Source: Micromonospora sp. WMMD812
GTDB taxonomy: Bacteria > Actinomycetota > Actinomycetes > Mycobacteriales > Micromonosporaceae
Assembly: GCF_027497215.1 (NCBI RefSeq)
Contig: NZ_CP114904.1
Coordinates: 1,860,001 to 1,924,000, forward strand
Direction: 5' to 3'
DNA: 64,000 nt
The position numbers and the translations under genes are program-made. Within the stretch, counting starts at the first letter, position 1, and each line of letters begins with the position of its first letter. The notes under the pieces were generated by a model. The model made no database searches. It was given only the letters and a program-made list of their open reading frames with translations, and was not told the origin of the DNA. Below, in pieces: positions 42,266 to 51,198 of this stretch.

Positions 42266-43105
42266 ATGGGGATCTTCACGAGTGACGACGGCACGCGGCT
42301 CGGCTATCACCGGACCGGTGAGGGCGCACCGCTGGTCTGCCTGCCCGGCGGGCCGATGCTCGCCTCGGACTACCTCGGCGACCTGGGAGGGCTGTCGGCG
42401 CACCGGTCGTTGGTGCTGCTGGACCCGCGCGGGGCCGGAGCGTCGGCGGTCCCGGCGGACCCGGCGAGCTACCGGTGCGACCGGCAGGTCTCCGACGTCG
42501 AAGCCCTGCGCGTGCACCTCGGGCTCACCCACCTCGACCTGGTCGCGCACTCGGCCGGCGCGTCGCTCGCCCTCCTGTACGCCGCCCGGCACCCCGACCG
42601 CGTCGGTCGGCTCGCCCTGGTCACTCCCAGCCCACGGCCGGTCGGCCTGGAGATCTCCGACCTGGATCGTCGGGAACTCGCCGAACTGCGCCGGGACGAG
42701 CCCTGGTTCCCGGACGCCTCCGCGGCGTTCGAGCGGATCTGGTCCGGCGACGCGACGGAGGCCGACTGGGACGCGATCGAACCGTTCAGCCACGGCCGGT
42801 GGGACGCGGCCCGCCAGGCGTACTGCGCCCGGATGGCGAGCGATCGGAACGGGGACGCGGCACGGGTCTACTACTCCCCCGGCGCGTTCGAGCCGGACGC
42901 GGTCCGGTCCGCCGTGGCCCACCTTCCGGCACCGGTCCTGCTCCTCGCCGGCGGGCTAGACGTCGGGCTTCCTCCGAAGCGCGCCGCCGAGTACGCCGGC
43001 CTGTTCCCCCGCGCCGAACTGGCCGTGCAGCCGGGCGCCGGGCACTTCCCCTGGCTCGACGATCCGGAGTCGTTCGTGGCGACGATGGCCGGGTTCCTGC
43101 GCTGA
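42266..43105 (+). CDS. alpha/beta hydrolase, proline iminopeptidase-like
   Basis: 279 aa. Oxyanion region VCLPGGPMLASDYLGDL resembles the GGPG motif of proline iminopeptidases. The nucleophile is Ser in LVAHSAGASLALLYAARHPD, the acid is Asp in AGGLDVGLPP and the base is His in GAGHFPWLDDPE. A role in trimming Pro peptides together with the divergent X-Pro peptidase is possible but inferred only from neighbourhood. The 240-bp divergent gap to the peptidase shows no clear operator. Confidence 0.87.
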   Translation: MGIFTSDDGTRLGYHRTGEGAPLVCLPGGPMLASDYLGDLGGLSAHRSLVLLDPRGAGASAVPADPASYRCDRQVSDVEALRVHLGLTHLDLVAHSAGASLALLYAARHPDRVGRLALVTPSPRPVGLEISDLDRRELAELRRDEPWFPDASAAFERIWSGDATEADWDAIEPFSHGRWDAARQAYCARMASDRNGDAARVYYSPGAFEPDAVRSAVAHLPAPVLLLAGGLDVGLPPKRAAEYAGLFPRAELAVQPGAGHFPWLDDPESFVATMAGFLR

Positions 43106-43192
43106 TCCGTCCGGGCACGCCGTCACCTGGTTACCGACCTCGGCCCGCCCGTGATCCGGGCCGTTTCCGCACCCGCACCGGCGGGCCGGGAG

Positions 43193-45037
43193 TCAGGCCG
43201 GGCGAAGACGGGTGTGCCGGGCTTTGCGCCCCTCCTCATAACCGGCCCGGGCCGCCCGCGCCGCCGCGGTCGTGGAGACCTCGGCGACCGGCACGTCCCA
43301 CCAGGCGCCGCCGTCGGGGCCGGCCTCGAACCGGTCGGTCCGCACGTGCACAACGGTGGTCCGCGACGCCGCCCTCGCCGTCTCCAGCGCCGCGCGCAGC
43401 TCCGCCGTCGTCGACACCCGGATCAGGTCCGCGCCGAGGCTCGCCGCGTTGGCCCCCAGGTCGACCGGCAGCGGTGCCCCGGCGCGGTCCTCGTACGCGG
43501 TGCCGAGCCGCTGCGCGCCGACGCTCTCCGACAGCCGGCCGATCGAGGCGAACCCGTCGTTGTCGACCAGCACGACGACCAGCTTCACCCCGTCGGCCAC
43601 CGCGGTGGCGAGCTCGCTCGGCAGCATCAGGTACGACCCGTCACCGACCAGCACGAACACCTCGCGGTCCGGCGCGGCCAGCTTCACCCCGAGGCCGCCG
43701 GGGATCTCGTAGCCCATGCACGAGTAGCCGTACTCGACGTGGTAGCTCTTCGGGTCGGCGCTGCGCCACAGCCGGTGCAGGTCACCGGGCATCGACCCGG
43801 CCGCGCAGACCACCACGTCGCGCGGGCCGGCGGCGTCGTTGACCGCGCCGATCACCGCGGTCTGGGTGGGCCGCGCGTCCGGCGCCGCGTGCCGGGCCCG
43901 CTCGGCCACCACCGCCCAGCGTCCGATCAGGTCGGAAACCTCCGCACGGTACGCCGGCACGGTCGACCAGCCGGCACACGCGGCGTCGAGCGCGGCGAGG
44001 CCTTCCCGCGCGTCCGCGACGAGCGGCGTCCCGGACAGCTTCGCCCCGTCGAAGCCGCTGATGGTGAGGTTGACGAAGCGGGCACCCTCTCGGAAGAGGG
44101 TGCCGGACGCCGTGGTGAAGTCGCTGTAGCGGGTGCCCACCCCGATCACCACGTCCGCGCCGGCCGCGACCTCGTTCGCCGCGCTCGTGCCGGTAACCCC
44201 GACCGCGCCGAGCGCCAGCGGGTGGTCGTGCGGCAGCGCGCCGGTGCCGGCCTGGGTCTGCGCCACCGGCACCCCGTGCGTCTCGGCGAACCGGCGCAGC
44301 GCGTCGCCCGCGCCGCTGTAGATCACCCCGCCCCCGGCGACCAGCAGCGGCCGCCGCGCCGCGGTGACCACCCGGGCGGCCCGGTCCACGGCCGCCGAGT
44401 CCGGACGCGGGCGCGGCACGTGCCAGACCCGGTCGGCGAACAGCTCCGCCGGCCAGTCGTACGCCTCGGCCTGCACGTCCTGCGGAAGGGCGAGGGTGAC
44501 CGCGCCGGTCTCGACCGGGTCGGTCAGGACCCGCATGGCGGCCAGCAGCGCCGCCGGCAGTTGCTCCGGCCGGTTGATCCGGTCCCAGTACCGGGACACC
44601 GGCCGGAGCGCGTCGGTGACGCTCACGTCGTACGAGCGCGGGTCCTCCAGCTCCTGGAGCACCGGGTTGGCCACCCGGGTGGCGAAGATGTCACCGGGCA
44701 GCAGCAGCACCGGCAGCCGGTTGATGGTCGCCCCGGCCGCGCCGGTGACCAGGTTCGTCGCGCCGGGGCCGATCGAGGTGGTGCAGGCCAGCGTGCTCAT
44801 CCGGTCGGTCATCCGGGCGTACGCGGCGGCGGTGTGCACCATGCCCTGCTCGGTGCGGCACAGGTGGTACGGCAGGTCGACCTCGGCACTGGCCAGGGCC
44901 TCGCCGATCCCGGCGACGTTGCCGTGGCCGAAGATGCCGAAGCAGGCGGGGATCAGCCGGTGGCGCACCCCGTCGCGCTCGGACCACTGCCGGGCCAGGA
45001 ACGTCACCAGCGCCTGCGCCACCGTCAGCCGCGGCAT
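43193..45037 (-). CDS. iolD: 3D-(3,5/4)-trihydroxycyclohexane-1,2-dione hydrolase
   Basis: 614 aa TPP enzyme. ATG 45037 is preferred over the GTG three bases earlier because GGGAGG is better spaced; it overlaps the iolB stop by one base. The N-terminal PYR domain, central domain and C-terminal TPP motif GDGSYLMLPSELATAV with VDNDGFASIGRLSESVG are complete, and GFASIGxLSxSxG is specific to IolD. It opens the ring of the diketone made from inosose to give 5-deoxyglucuronate. Last gene of the leftward iolC-J-B-D operon. Confidence 0.94.
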   Translation of the reverse strand: MPRLTVAQALVTFLARQWSERDGVRHRLIPACFGIFGHGNVAGIGEALASAEVDLPYHLCRTEQGMVHTAAAYARMTDRMSTLACTTSIGPGATNLVTGAAGATINRLPVLLLPGDIFATRVANPVLQELEDPRSYDVSVTDALRPVSRYWDRINRPEQLPAALLAAMRVLTDPVETGAVTLALPQDVQAEAYDWPAELFADRVWHVPRPRPDSAAVDRAARVVTAARRPLLVAGGGVIYSGAGDALRRFAETHGVPVAQTQAGTGALPHDHPLALGAVGVTGTSAANEVAAGADVVIGVGTRYSDFTTASGTLFREGARFVNLTISGFDGAKLSGTPLVADAREGLAALDAACAGWSTVPAYRAEVSDLIGRWAVVAERARHAAPDARPTQTAVIGAVNDAAGPRDVVVCAAGSMPGDLHRLWRSADPKSYHVEYGYSCMGYEIPGGLGVKLAAPDREVFVLVGDGSYLMLPSELATAVADGVKLVVVLVDNDGFASIGRLSESVGAQRLGTAYEDRAGAPLPVDLGANAASLGADLIRVSTTAELRAALETARAASRTTVVHVRTDRFEAGPDGGAWWDVPVAEVSTTAAARAARAGYEEGRKARHTRLRPA

Positions 45038-45939
45038 CACGCCTCCCGGGTCGTCGGGCCGGTCAAGGGCAGCCGCGGGTCGACGACCTGGTCGACCCAG
45101 CTCGCCCGGATCCAGCCGTGCCGCGGATCGTCCACACAGGCCATGGTGCGGTTCCGCCCGGGCCCGGCCAGCACGTTGAGGTAGTAGAGGTGGTAGCCGG
45201 GCGCGGCCATCGACGGCCCGTGGTAGCCGTGCGGGACCAGCACCACGTCCCCGCCGCGCACCTCGGCGAGCACGTCGATGGGCCGCCGGTCGATGCCGTA
45301 GACCCGCTGGTAGCCGACCGGGCCGGTCTCGTCGCCGGGCGCGCCGCCGGCCACCTCGAAGTAGTAGATCTCCTCCAGCTCCGCCTCGACCCGCCCGTCG
45401 TCGTGGACCCGGTCCTCCTCGTGCTTGTGCGGCGGGTACGACGACCAGTTGCCGCCGGGGGTCAGCACCTCGACGGCGACGAGGCGGTCACAGTCGAAGG
45501 CGTCCGGGGCGCAGAAGTTGTTGACCTGGCGGCTGGCCGGTCCGGCGCCGCGCAGCTCGACCGGCACGTCCCGGGCGGCGCCGTAGCGGGGCGAGAGTCG
45601 GCGGGTCGCCCGGGCCGAGGGCAGGGCGAACCGTCCCTCCCCCTCGATCGTGGCGGTGGCGTCGCGGGGCAGGTAGGCGAAGTCGGTGACCGCGGCGAAC
45701 ACCGACGCCCGTCCGGTCAACGCGAGCGACAACCCGTCGCAGTGCACGGTCGCGGCGCCGGCCAGCGGCAGGACCAGCATCTCCTCCGCTGCGGTGTGGA
45801 CGGTGACGGTGCCGCCCGGCGGCAGGGTGAGCACCCGCAGGCCCGCGTACGTCCAGCCGGCCCGCTCCGGAGTGACCTCCAACGCCCAGGGCGCCCGGGC
45901 GGTGCTGCCCCACGCCAGGTGGGCGTCCGGCGTCCTCAC
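45037..45939 (-). CDS. iolB: 5-deoxy-glucuronate isomerase
   Basis: 300 aa bicupin. The metal motif YPPHKHEEDR, EEIYYFEV and HGYHGPSMAAPGYHLYYLN are characteristic of IolB. It converts 5-deoxyglucuronate to 2-deoxy-5-keto-gluconate. The GTG start overlaps the upstream stop (GTGA), so it is co-translated with the IolJ-like aldolase gene and with iolD. Confidence 0.95.
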   Translation of the reverse strand: MRTPDAHLAWGSTARAPWALEVTPERAGWTYAGLRVLTLPPGGTVTVHTAAEEMLVLPLAGAATVHCDGLSLALTGRASVFAAVTDFAYLPRDATATIEGEGRFALPSARATRRLSPRYGAARDVPVELRGAGPASRQVNNFCAPDAFDCDRLVAVEVLTPGGNWSSYPPHKHEEDRVHDDGRVEAELEEIYYFEVAGGAPGDETGPVGYQRVYGIDRRPIDVLAEVRGGDVVLVPHGYHGPSMAAPGYHLYYLNVLAGPGRNRTMACVDDPRHGWIRASWVDQVVDPRLPLTGPTTREA

Positions 45940-46823
45940 GCGTCCTGCCCGGTGGGGAGCAGCGAGCCGGCCACGTCGACGGCGGCGGCCACGTCGTCGT
46001 CCGGCGGGTAGAGCAGCGCCCGGCCGACCACCAGTCCGCGTACGCCGGGCAGCCGCAGCGCCCGCTGCCAGCGGGCGTACACCACGTCGGGGGCCTCGAC
46101 CGGGTCACCGCCGAGCAGCAGGACCGGCAGGGTGGTGGCCGCCATCACCCGCTCCATCTCGTCGATGGCCGGCAGCTTCAACCAGGTGTACGCGGAGGTC
46201 GCGCCGAGCGCCTGGCCGACGCTGACGCCCTTGATGACGGCCTCGGGACGCAGGTCGGCGTGCACCCGGCCGTCGGTGCGCGCCACCCACAGCGGCTCCA
46301 CCAGGGCGACCGTGCGGTGCGCGGCGAGGGAGGTGACCGCCCGGGCGCAGGCCTGCAGCGTCGGGGCGGTGCCCGGGTCGTCCGGGTCGATGCGGCAGAG
46401 CATCTTGCCGCCGTCGTAGCGCATGGCGGCGATGCTGTCGGCGTCGTACGCGGTGAACCGGTCGTCGAGTTCGAAGGTCGCCCCGGACAGCCCACCCCGG
46501 TTCATCGACCCGATCGCCAGCCGGTCCTCCAGCGCGCCGAGCAGCAGCAGGTCCTCCAGGACGTCGGGGGTGCCGAGCACCCCGTCGACGCCGGGCCGGG
46601 ACAGCGCCAGGCGCAGCCGGTCGAGCAGGTCGGCGCGCCCGGCCATGGCCATCGGCCGGTCCCGGACGCCGAGGGCGCCGCGGGCCGGATGGTCGGCGGC
46701 GATGATGAACAGGGGTCGCCCGTGGTCCGGCCAGGGCCGGCGGGTGCGGCCGGCGGCCGCCTCCGCGATCGCCTGTGGCCGGTGCGCGCGGGTGAGGGTC
46801 AGCGCGTCGTACTCGGTGCTCAC
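45936..46823 (-). CDS. Cgl0159-type (beta/alpha)8 aldolase, IolJ-equivalent
   Basis: 295 aa TIM barrel protein in the place where iolJ lies in other inositol operons. Landmarks are FIIAADHPARGALGV, the lysine in DAVIKGVSVGQALGATS-type context (VIKGVSVGQ) and TLPVLLLGGDPVEAPDVVY. Class I aldolase chemistry on 2-deoxy-5-keto-gluconate-6-phosphate, giving dihydroxyacetone phosphate and malonate semialdehyde, is inferred from context. The GTG start overlaps the iolC stop and follows GGGAGGAG. Confidence 0.88.
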   Translation of the reverse strand: MSTEYDALTLTRAHRPQAIAEAAAGRTRRPWPDHGRPLFIIAADHPARGALGVRDRPMAMAGRADLLDRLRLALSRPGVDGVLGTPDVLEDLLLLGALEDRLAIGSMNRGGLSGATFELDDRFTAYDADSIAAMRYDGGKMLCRIDPDDPGTAPTLQACARAVTSLAAHRTVALVEPLWVARTDGRVHADLRPEAVIKGVSVGQALGATSAYTWLKLPAIDEMERVMAATTLPVLLLGGDPVEAPDVVYARWQRALRLPGVRGLVVGRALLYPPDDDVAAAVDVAGSLLPTGQDA

Positions 46824-47800
46824 CGGTTTTCTCCTCCCGCGGCAGCGGTCGACGGTGGTTCCGGTTGGACGGCGCGGAGCAGCGCCAGGGTCTCGGCGTG
46901 GTCCGGCATGGCGGCCGAGCAGGCCAGGCGGGAGGCGACGATCGCGCCGGCGGCGTTGGCGAAGCGCAGCGTGCGCTCCAGCGGCCAGTCGCGCAGCAGC
47001 CCCAGGCAGAGCGCGCCGCCGAACGCGTCGCCGGCGCCGAGCCCGTTGACCACGTCGACCGGCACCGGCGGCACCCGGACGGTCTCGGTGGCGGTGCGGG
47101 CGAGCACCCCGTCCGGCCCGAGCTTCACCACCGCCAGCCGGGGCCCACGGTCGAGCAGCAGCCCGGCGGCCCGCTCGGGATCGCGGGTGCCGACGGCGAC
47201 CTCCACCTCGTCGAGGTTGCCGACGGTCACGGTGACCTGCGGCAGCACCTCGGCGATCGCCGCCGTCGCCTCGGCCGCGTCGGGCCAGAACATCGGCCGG
47301 TAGTCCAGGTCCAGCACGGTGTGCGGCCGCCCGGCGCGGACCTCAAGCGCGGCGGTGTGCGCGTTCCGGCTCGGCTGCTGGCACAGCCCGGTGCCGGTGA
47401 GCCAGAAGATCCGGGCGGCCGCGATCGCGTCGCCGTCCAGTTCCTCGGGCCGGATCTGCAGGTCCGGGGCGGTCGGGGTGCGGTAGAACCAGAGCGGGAA
47501 GTGGTCCGGCGGGAAGATCTCGCAGAAGGTGATCGGGGTGGGCAGCCCCTCGACCGGGCGGACCTGGCTGTCGTCGACGCCGAACTCGCGCAGCGCCCGG
47601 TGCACGTACGCGGCGAACGCATCGGCCCCGGTGCGGGTGATCACGCCGGAACGCAGTCCCTGCCGGCTGGCCGCGACGGCCACATTGGTCGGGCTCCCGC
47701 CGAGGAAGCGGCCGAACGTCTCGACGTCGGCCAGCGCGGTGCCGACCTGCAACGGATAGATGTCCACCCCGACCCGGCCGATGGTGAGCACATCCAGCAT
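46820..47800 (-). CDS. iolC: 5-dehydro-2-deoxygluconokinase
   Basis: 326 aa PfkB kinase. LDVLTIGRVGVDIYPLQVGT at the N-terminus is nearly invariant in IolC, GGSPTNVAVAASR is the sugar-binding segment and NGLGAGDAFGGALCLGLL holds the anion hole and catalytic Asp. It phosphorylates 2-deoxy-5-keto-gluconate. GAAGGAC precedes the ATG. First gene of the leftward operon, with a palindromic operator candidate 89-98 bases upstream. Confidence 0.95.
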   Translation of the reverse strand: MLDVLTIGRVGVDIYPLQVGTALADVETFGRFLGGSPTNVAVAASRQGLRSGVITRTGADAFAAYVHRALREFGVDDSQVRPVEGLPTPITFCEIFPPDHFPLWFYRTPTAPDLQIRPEELDGDAIAAARIFWLTGTGLCQQPSRNAHTAALEVRAGRPHTVLDLDYRPMFWPDAAEATAAIAEVLPQVTVTVGNLDEVEVAVGTRDPERAAGLLLDRGPRLAVVKLGPDGVLARTATETVRVPPVPVDVVNGLGAGDAFGGALCLGLLRDWPLERTLRFANAAGAIVASRLACSAAMPDHAETLALLRAVQPEPPSTAAAGGENR

Positions 47801-47888
47801 GCGACGTCCTTCGTCCCGGCCGGCGTGGACGTACCTGCCAGCGCTGTCCCTGATTGGTAACAGTGCCGCGTGAGTTGTGTCAATGTGT

Positions 47889-47898
47889 TGTCATGACA
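47889..47898. promoter_or_regulatory. palindromic operator TGTCATGACA, iolC/GntR promoter
   Basis: A perfect 10-bp palindrome between the divergent iolC and GntR-regulator genes. The same ten bases occur at 48776-48785 in front of the importer operon. Identical palindromes flanking a GntR-family gene are the expected signature of its operator. Confidence 0.7.
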
Positions 47899-47987
47899 TC
47901 TGCCCTCTGCGCTGGGTGACCACTTCGGTACAGTGGCGCCCATCGTCGCGCGCCCTGCGACTCCGCGCGTCCCCCCGAGGAGGTGCC

Positions 47988-48725
47988 GTGCCCGGCCCCG
48001 AGATCGCGGTCGACCGGAGCAGCCCGGTCCCGCTCTACTTCCAGGTCGCCGAGCAGTTCGCGGCGGCGATCCAGCGCGGCGAGCTGGCGCCGGGTGACCG
48101 GCTGGACAGCGAGTTGCAGCTCGCCGACCGGCTCGGGCTGTCCCGCCCGACCGTCCGGCAGGCCATCCAACACCTGGTCGACAAGGGGTTGATCATCCGC
48201 CGCCGCGGGGTGGGCACCCAGGTGGTGCGCGGCGAGGTCCGCCGGTCGGTGGAGCTGACCAGCCTCCACGACGACCTGCTGCGCGCCGGCCAGCGACCGT
48301 CCACCTCGGTGCTGGAACTGGCCACCGCACCCTGCCCGGCCGGCGTCGCCGACGCGCTCGGCGTGCCCGTGGGCAGCGAGGTCTGGCACCTGCGCCGGTT
48401 GCGCTTCTCCGACGGCGACCCGCTCGCGGTGATGGAGAACTGGCTCCCGGCCGACCTGGTCCGGCTCAGCCTCGACGCCCTGCAGGCGAACGGCCTGTAC
48501 GCGATCCTGCGCGCCAGCGGCATGCGGATCCGCGGCGCGCACCAGCGGATCGGGGCGCGGGCCGCGAGCACGGTGGAGGCCCAGATGCTCGGCGAGCGGC
48601 GAGGCGCGCCGCTGCTCACCCTGACCCGCACCGCGTACGACGACCGGGGGCGCTACGTCGAGCACGGCGCGCACATCTACCGGGGCAGCCGCTACTCGCT
48701 GGAGGTCACGGTCGCGGAGCGGTGA
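47988..48725 (+). CDS. GntR-family (HutC subfamily) regulator of the inositol locus
   Basis: 245 aa from GTG 47988 with GAGGAGG upstream; the longer open frame from 47877 runs through the promoter and is rejected. The winged HTH covers residues ~17-80 (YFQVAEQFAAAIQRGELAPG ... LSRPTVRQAIQHLVDKGLI). A UTRA ligand domain follows (~100-240), ending RYSLEVTVAE. HutC-type proteins usually repress until a pathway metabolite binds. Twin TGTCATGACA sites place it over both arms of the locus. Confidence 0.92.
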   Translation: MPGPEIAVDRSSPVPLYFQVAEQFAAAIQRGELAPGDRLDSELQLADRLGLSRPTVRQAIQHLVDKGLIIRRRGVGTQVVRGEVRRSVELTSLHDDLLRAGQRPSTSVLELATAPCPAGVADALGVPVGSEVWHLRRLRFSDGDPLAVMENWLPADLVRLSLDALQANGLYAILRASGMRIRGAHQRIGARAASTVEAQMLGERRGAPLLTLTRTAYDDRGRYVEHGAHIYRGSRYSLEVTVAER

Positions 48726-48775
48726 CGGTGGATGTTTCGCGCTCATTTCAGTGACAGGTATTTACGTCGTCAGGC

Positions 48776-48785
48776 TGTCATGACA
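48776..48785. promoter_or_regulatory. palindromic operator TGTCATGACA, importer operon promoter
   Basis: Second perfect copy of the palindrome, 93-103 bases upstream of the binding-protein start at 48879. GTGACAGGTATTTACG just upstream contains a related half-site (TGACA). Nothing coding is seen in 48726-48878. Confidence 0.7.
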
Positions 48786-48878
48786 TTGTGGCCGCTAGCA
48801 CCGCCGGGCGAGTGACCTGCGGCCGGCGGGCGACCCGCGAGTCTCTTCGAAGTCTCTCCTTGCGAAGGGAAACAGCCC

Positions 48879-50276
48879 ATGTCAGCCAAGCCGAGACACG
48901 CAGCGGGCGTGCTCGCCGCGTTCACCGCCGTCGCCCTCGCCGCCACGGCGTGCGGTGACTCGTCCGAGCCCGCCGGCAAGGACGCCAAGAACATCACCCT
49001 CACCATCGCCGCCAACTCGATCGTCGGCGGCAAGAGCTCCGCCGGCGCGGAGTGGATCGAAAAGTGGGTCATCCCCCGGTTCGTCGAGGCCCAGAAGGCC
49101 AAGGGTGTCACCGCCAAGGTGACGTTCGTGCCCAGCGGCGTCGACGACGAGCAGTACAAGACCAAGCAGGCCCTCGACCTGCGGTCCAAGAGCGGCGCCG
49201 ACGTCATCGCGCTGGACGGCATCTGGGTCGGCGAGTTCGTCCAGGCCGGCTACCTCAAGCCGCTGTCCGACGTGGCCGGCTCCGAGGTGGACTCCTGGGA
49301 GGGCTGGTCGCAGATCCCGGAGACCGTGCAGGGCCTCGGCTCGTTCGAGAACAAGCGGTACGGCATCCCGCTCGGCACCGACGGCCGGGTCCTCTACTAC
49401 AACAAGAAGCTGTTCGCCCAGGCCGGCCTGCCCGCCGACTGGCAGCCGAAGAGCTGGCAGGAGATCCTCGACGCCGGCGCCAAGCTCAAGGCGCTGCCCG
49501 GGGTGACCCCGATCCAGATCAACGCCGGCACGGCGATGGGCGAGGCCACCTCGATGCAGGGCGCGTTGCCGCTGCTGGTCGGCGCCGGCGGCGAGATCTA
49601 CAAGGACGGCAAGTGGGCCGGGGCCAGCCAGCCGGTCAAGGACGTGCTCGACTTCTACACGAAGATCTACGGCGGCGGCCTGGGCGACCCGAAGCTCCAG
49701 CAGGAGGCGAAGGGCCGGGACAAGTCGTTCGCCGAGTTCGCCGCCGGCAAGATCGGCATTCTCGGCGAGGGCGACTACTTCTGGCGCAGCGTCGTCAACC
49801 CCGGCAGCGGCATCGCCAAGATGGCCGACCGGGACACCACCGTCGGCTACGCCATGATCCCCGCCAAGCAGCCGGGCGCCGGCATCCGCGGGCAGGACTT
49901 CGTGAGCATGTCCGGCGGCGGCGTACGGGTGCTCAACCCCAACTCCAAGTTCCCCGCCCAGGCGTGGGAACTGCTGTCGTTCATGCACTCCGCCGAGGCG
50001 GTCAAGGCCGAACTCGCCGGTGAGAAGCGGATCACCGCGCGGACGGACGTCAACAAGGAGGTCCTCGCGGGCGACCCGATGCTGAGCTTCATCACCGAGA
50101 AGGTGCTGCCGGTCACCGCGTACCGGCCGCCGCTCGCGGTCTACCCGCAGGTGTCCGTCGCGCTCCAGGAGGCCACCGCGGACGCGGCCGGCGGAAAGAG
50201 CGTCGACGAGGCGGCCAGCGCGTACCAGAAGAAGGTCGAAGGGATCGTCGGTGGCGCAGGCAACGTCACCTCCTGA
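48879..50276 (+). CDS. ABC transporter extracellular substrate-binding lipoprotein
   Basis: 465 aa. Sec signal with lipobox (VALAATAC, Cys about residue 25), then a cluster B binding protein of the CUT1 group. GIPLGTDGRVLYYNKKLFAQ and SFMHSAEAVKAELAG are family landmarks. GAAGGGAAACAGCCC precedes the ATG. It feeds the permease pair encoded next; substrate inferred from locus content to be an inositol glycan or glycerophosphodiester, not shown by sequence. Confidence 0.92.
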   Translation: MSAKPRHAAGVLAAFTAVALAATACGDSSEPAGKDAKNITLTIAANSIVGGKSSAGAEWIEKWVIPRFVEAQKAKGVTAKVTFVPSGVDDEQYKTKQALDLRSKSGADVIALDGIWVGEFVQAGYLKPLSDVAGSEVDSWEGWSQIPETVQGLGSFENKRYGIPLGTDGRVLYYNKKLFAQAGLPADWQPKSWQEILDAGAKLKALPGVTPIQINAGTAMGEATSMQGALPLLVGAGGEIYKDGKWAGASQPVKDVLDFYTKIYGGGLGDPKLQQEAKGRDKSFAEFAAGKIGILGEGDYFWRSVVNPGSGIAKMADRDTTVGYAMIPAKQPGAGIRGQDFVSMSGGGVRVLNPNSKFPAQAWELLSFMHSAEAVKAELAGEKRITARTDVNKEVLAGDPMLSFITEKVLPVTAYRPPLAVYPQVSVALQEATADAAGGKSVDEAASAYQKKVEGIVGGAGNVTS

Positions 50277-51198
50277 CCAGGTGGTGAAGGGAGCGCGCCC
50301 GGCGACGGGCGCCTCCCCCGCCCCCGACGCCGCCGGGCTCGGCCGGGCCCGGGCCACCGGGTTCGTCGTGCCCGGCATGGTGCTGATCCTGCTCTTCCTC
50401 GTGGTCCCGGCCGTCTGGACGATCTACCTCGGCGTCACCAACTACCGGCTGACCGGCCTGGCCGCCGCCAACCCGGAAATCGTCGGGCTGGACAACTACA
50501 CCCAGGCGCTGGGCGACGAGCGGTTCCGCAACTCCCTGCTGCTGACCCTCCAGTTCGTGCTCGGCTCGGCGGTCATCGGCCAGGCCGGGCTGGGCTTCGC
50601 CATCGCGTACGCGCTACGCGACCGCCGGGGTCCGCTGCGCCGGCTGGTCGAGGGGCTGGTCCTGCTCTCCTGGATCCTGCCCAGCTCGGTGGTGGCGTTC
50701 CTCTGGATCGCCCTGCTCGACCGGGACGGCGGCACGCTCAACACGCTGCTCGGCATCCCCGGCACCGCCTGGCTGCTCGACCACCCGATGCTGTCGATCA
50801 TCATCTTCAACACCTGGCGCGGCACCGCGTTCTCGATGATGCTCTACGCCGCCGCCCTGGAGAACGTGCCCCGCTCGCACCTGGAGACCGCCCGGCTCGC
50901 CGGCGCGTCCACCTGGCAGCAGCTCCGCGACGTGGTCTTCCCCCGCATCCGTGGGCACGTGCTCACCAACCTGCTGCTGATCAGCCTCTGGACGTTCAAC
51001 GACTTCGCGCCGTTCCTCATCACCGCGGGCGGTCCCGAGCAGCGCTCGGAGATCCTGCCGGTCTACGTCTACAAGGTCGCGCTCTCCGGCGGCGAACTCG
51101 GCTTCGGCGCGGCCATCTCGTTCGTCATGCTGCTGATCAACCTGGTCATCGCCCTGGTCTACCTGCGGATGCTGGGCCGGCGGAAGGAGACGGCATGA
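50251..51198 (+). CDS. ABC sugar transporter permease (MalF/UgpA type)
   Basis: 315 aa from GTG 50251, overlapping the binding-protein gene by 26 bases. Six membrane segments follow a ~30-residue hydrophilic start. The EAA loop appears as ENVPRSHLETARLAGASTWQQLRDVVFPRIRG. It pairs with the permease that begins at 51195 (ATGA overlap). Confidence 0.92.
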   Translation: MAQATSPPDQVVKGARPATGASPAPDAAGLGRARATGFVVPGMVLILLFLVVPAVWTIYLGVTNYRLTGLAAANPEIVGLDNYTQALGDERFRNSLLLTLQFVLGSAVIGQAGLGFAIAYALRDRRGPLRRLVEGLVLLSWILPSSVVAFLWIALLDRDGGTLNTLLGIPGTAWLLDHPMLSIIIFNTWRGTAFSMMLYAAALENVPRSHLETARLAGASTWQQLRDVVFPRIRGHVLTNLLLISLWTFNDFAPFLITAGGPEQRSEILPVYVYKVALSGGELGFGAAISFVMLLINLVIALVYLRMLGRRKETA

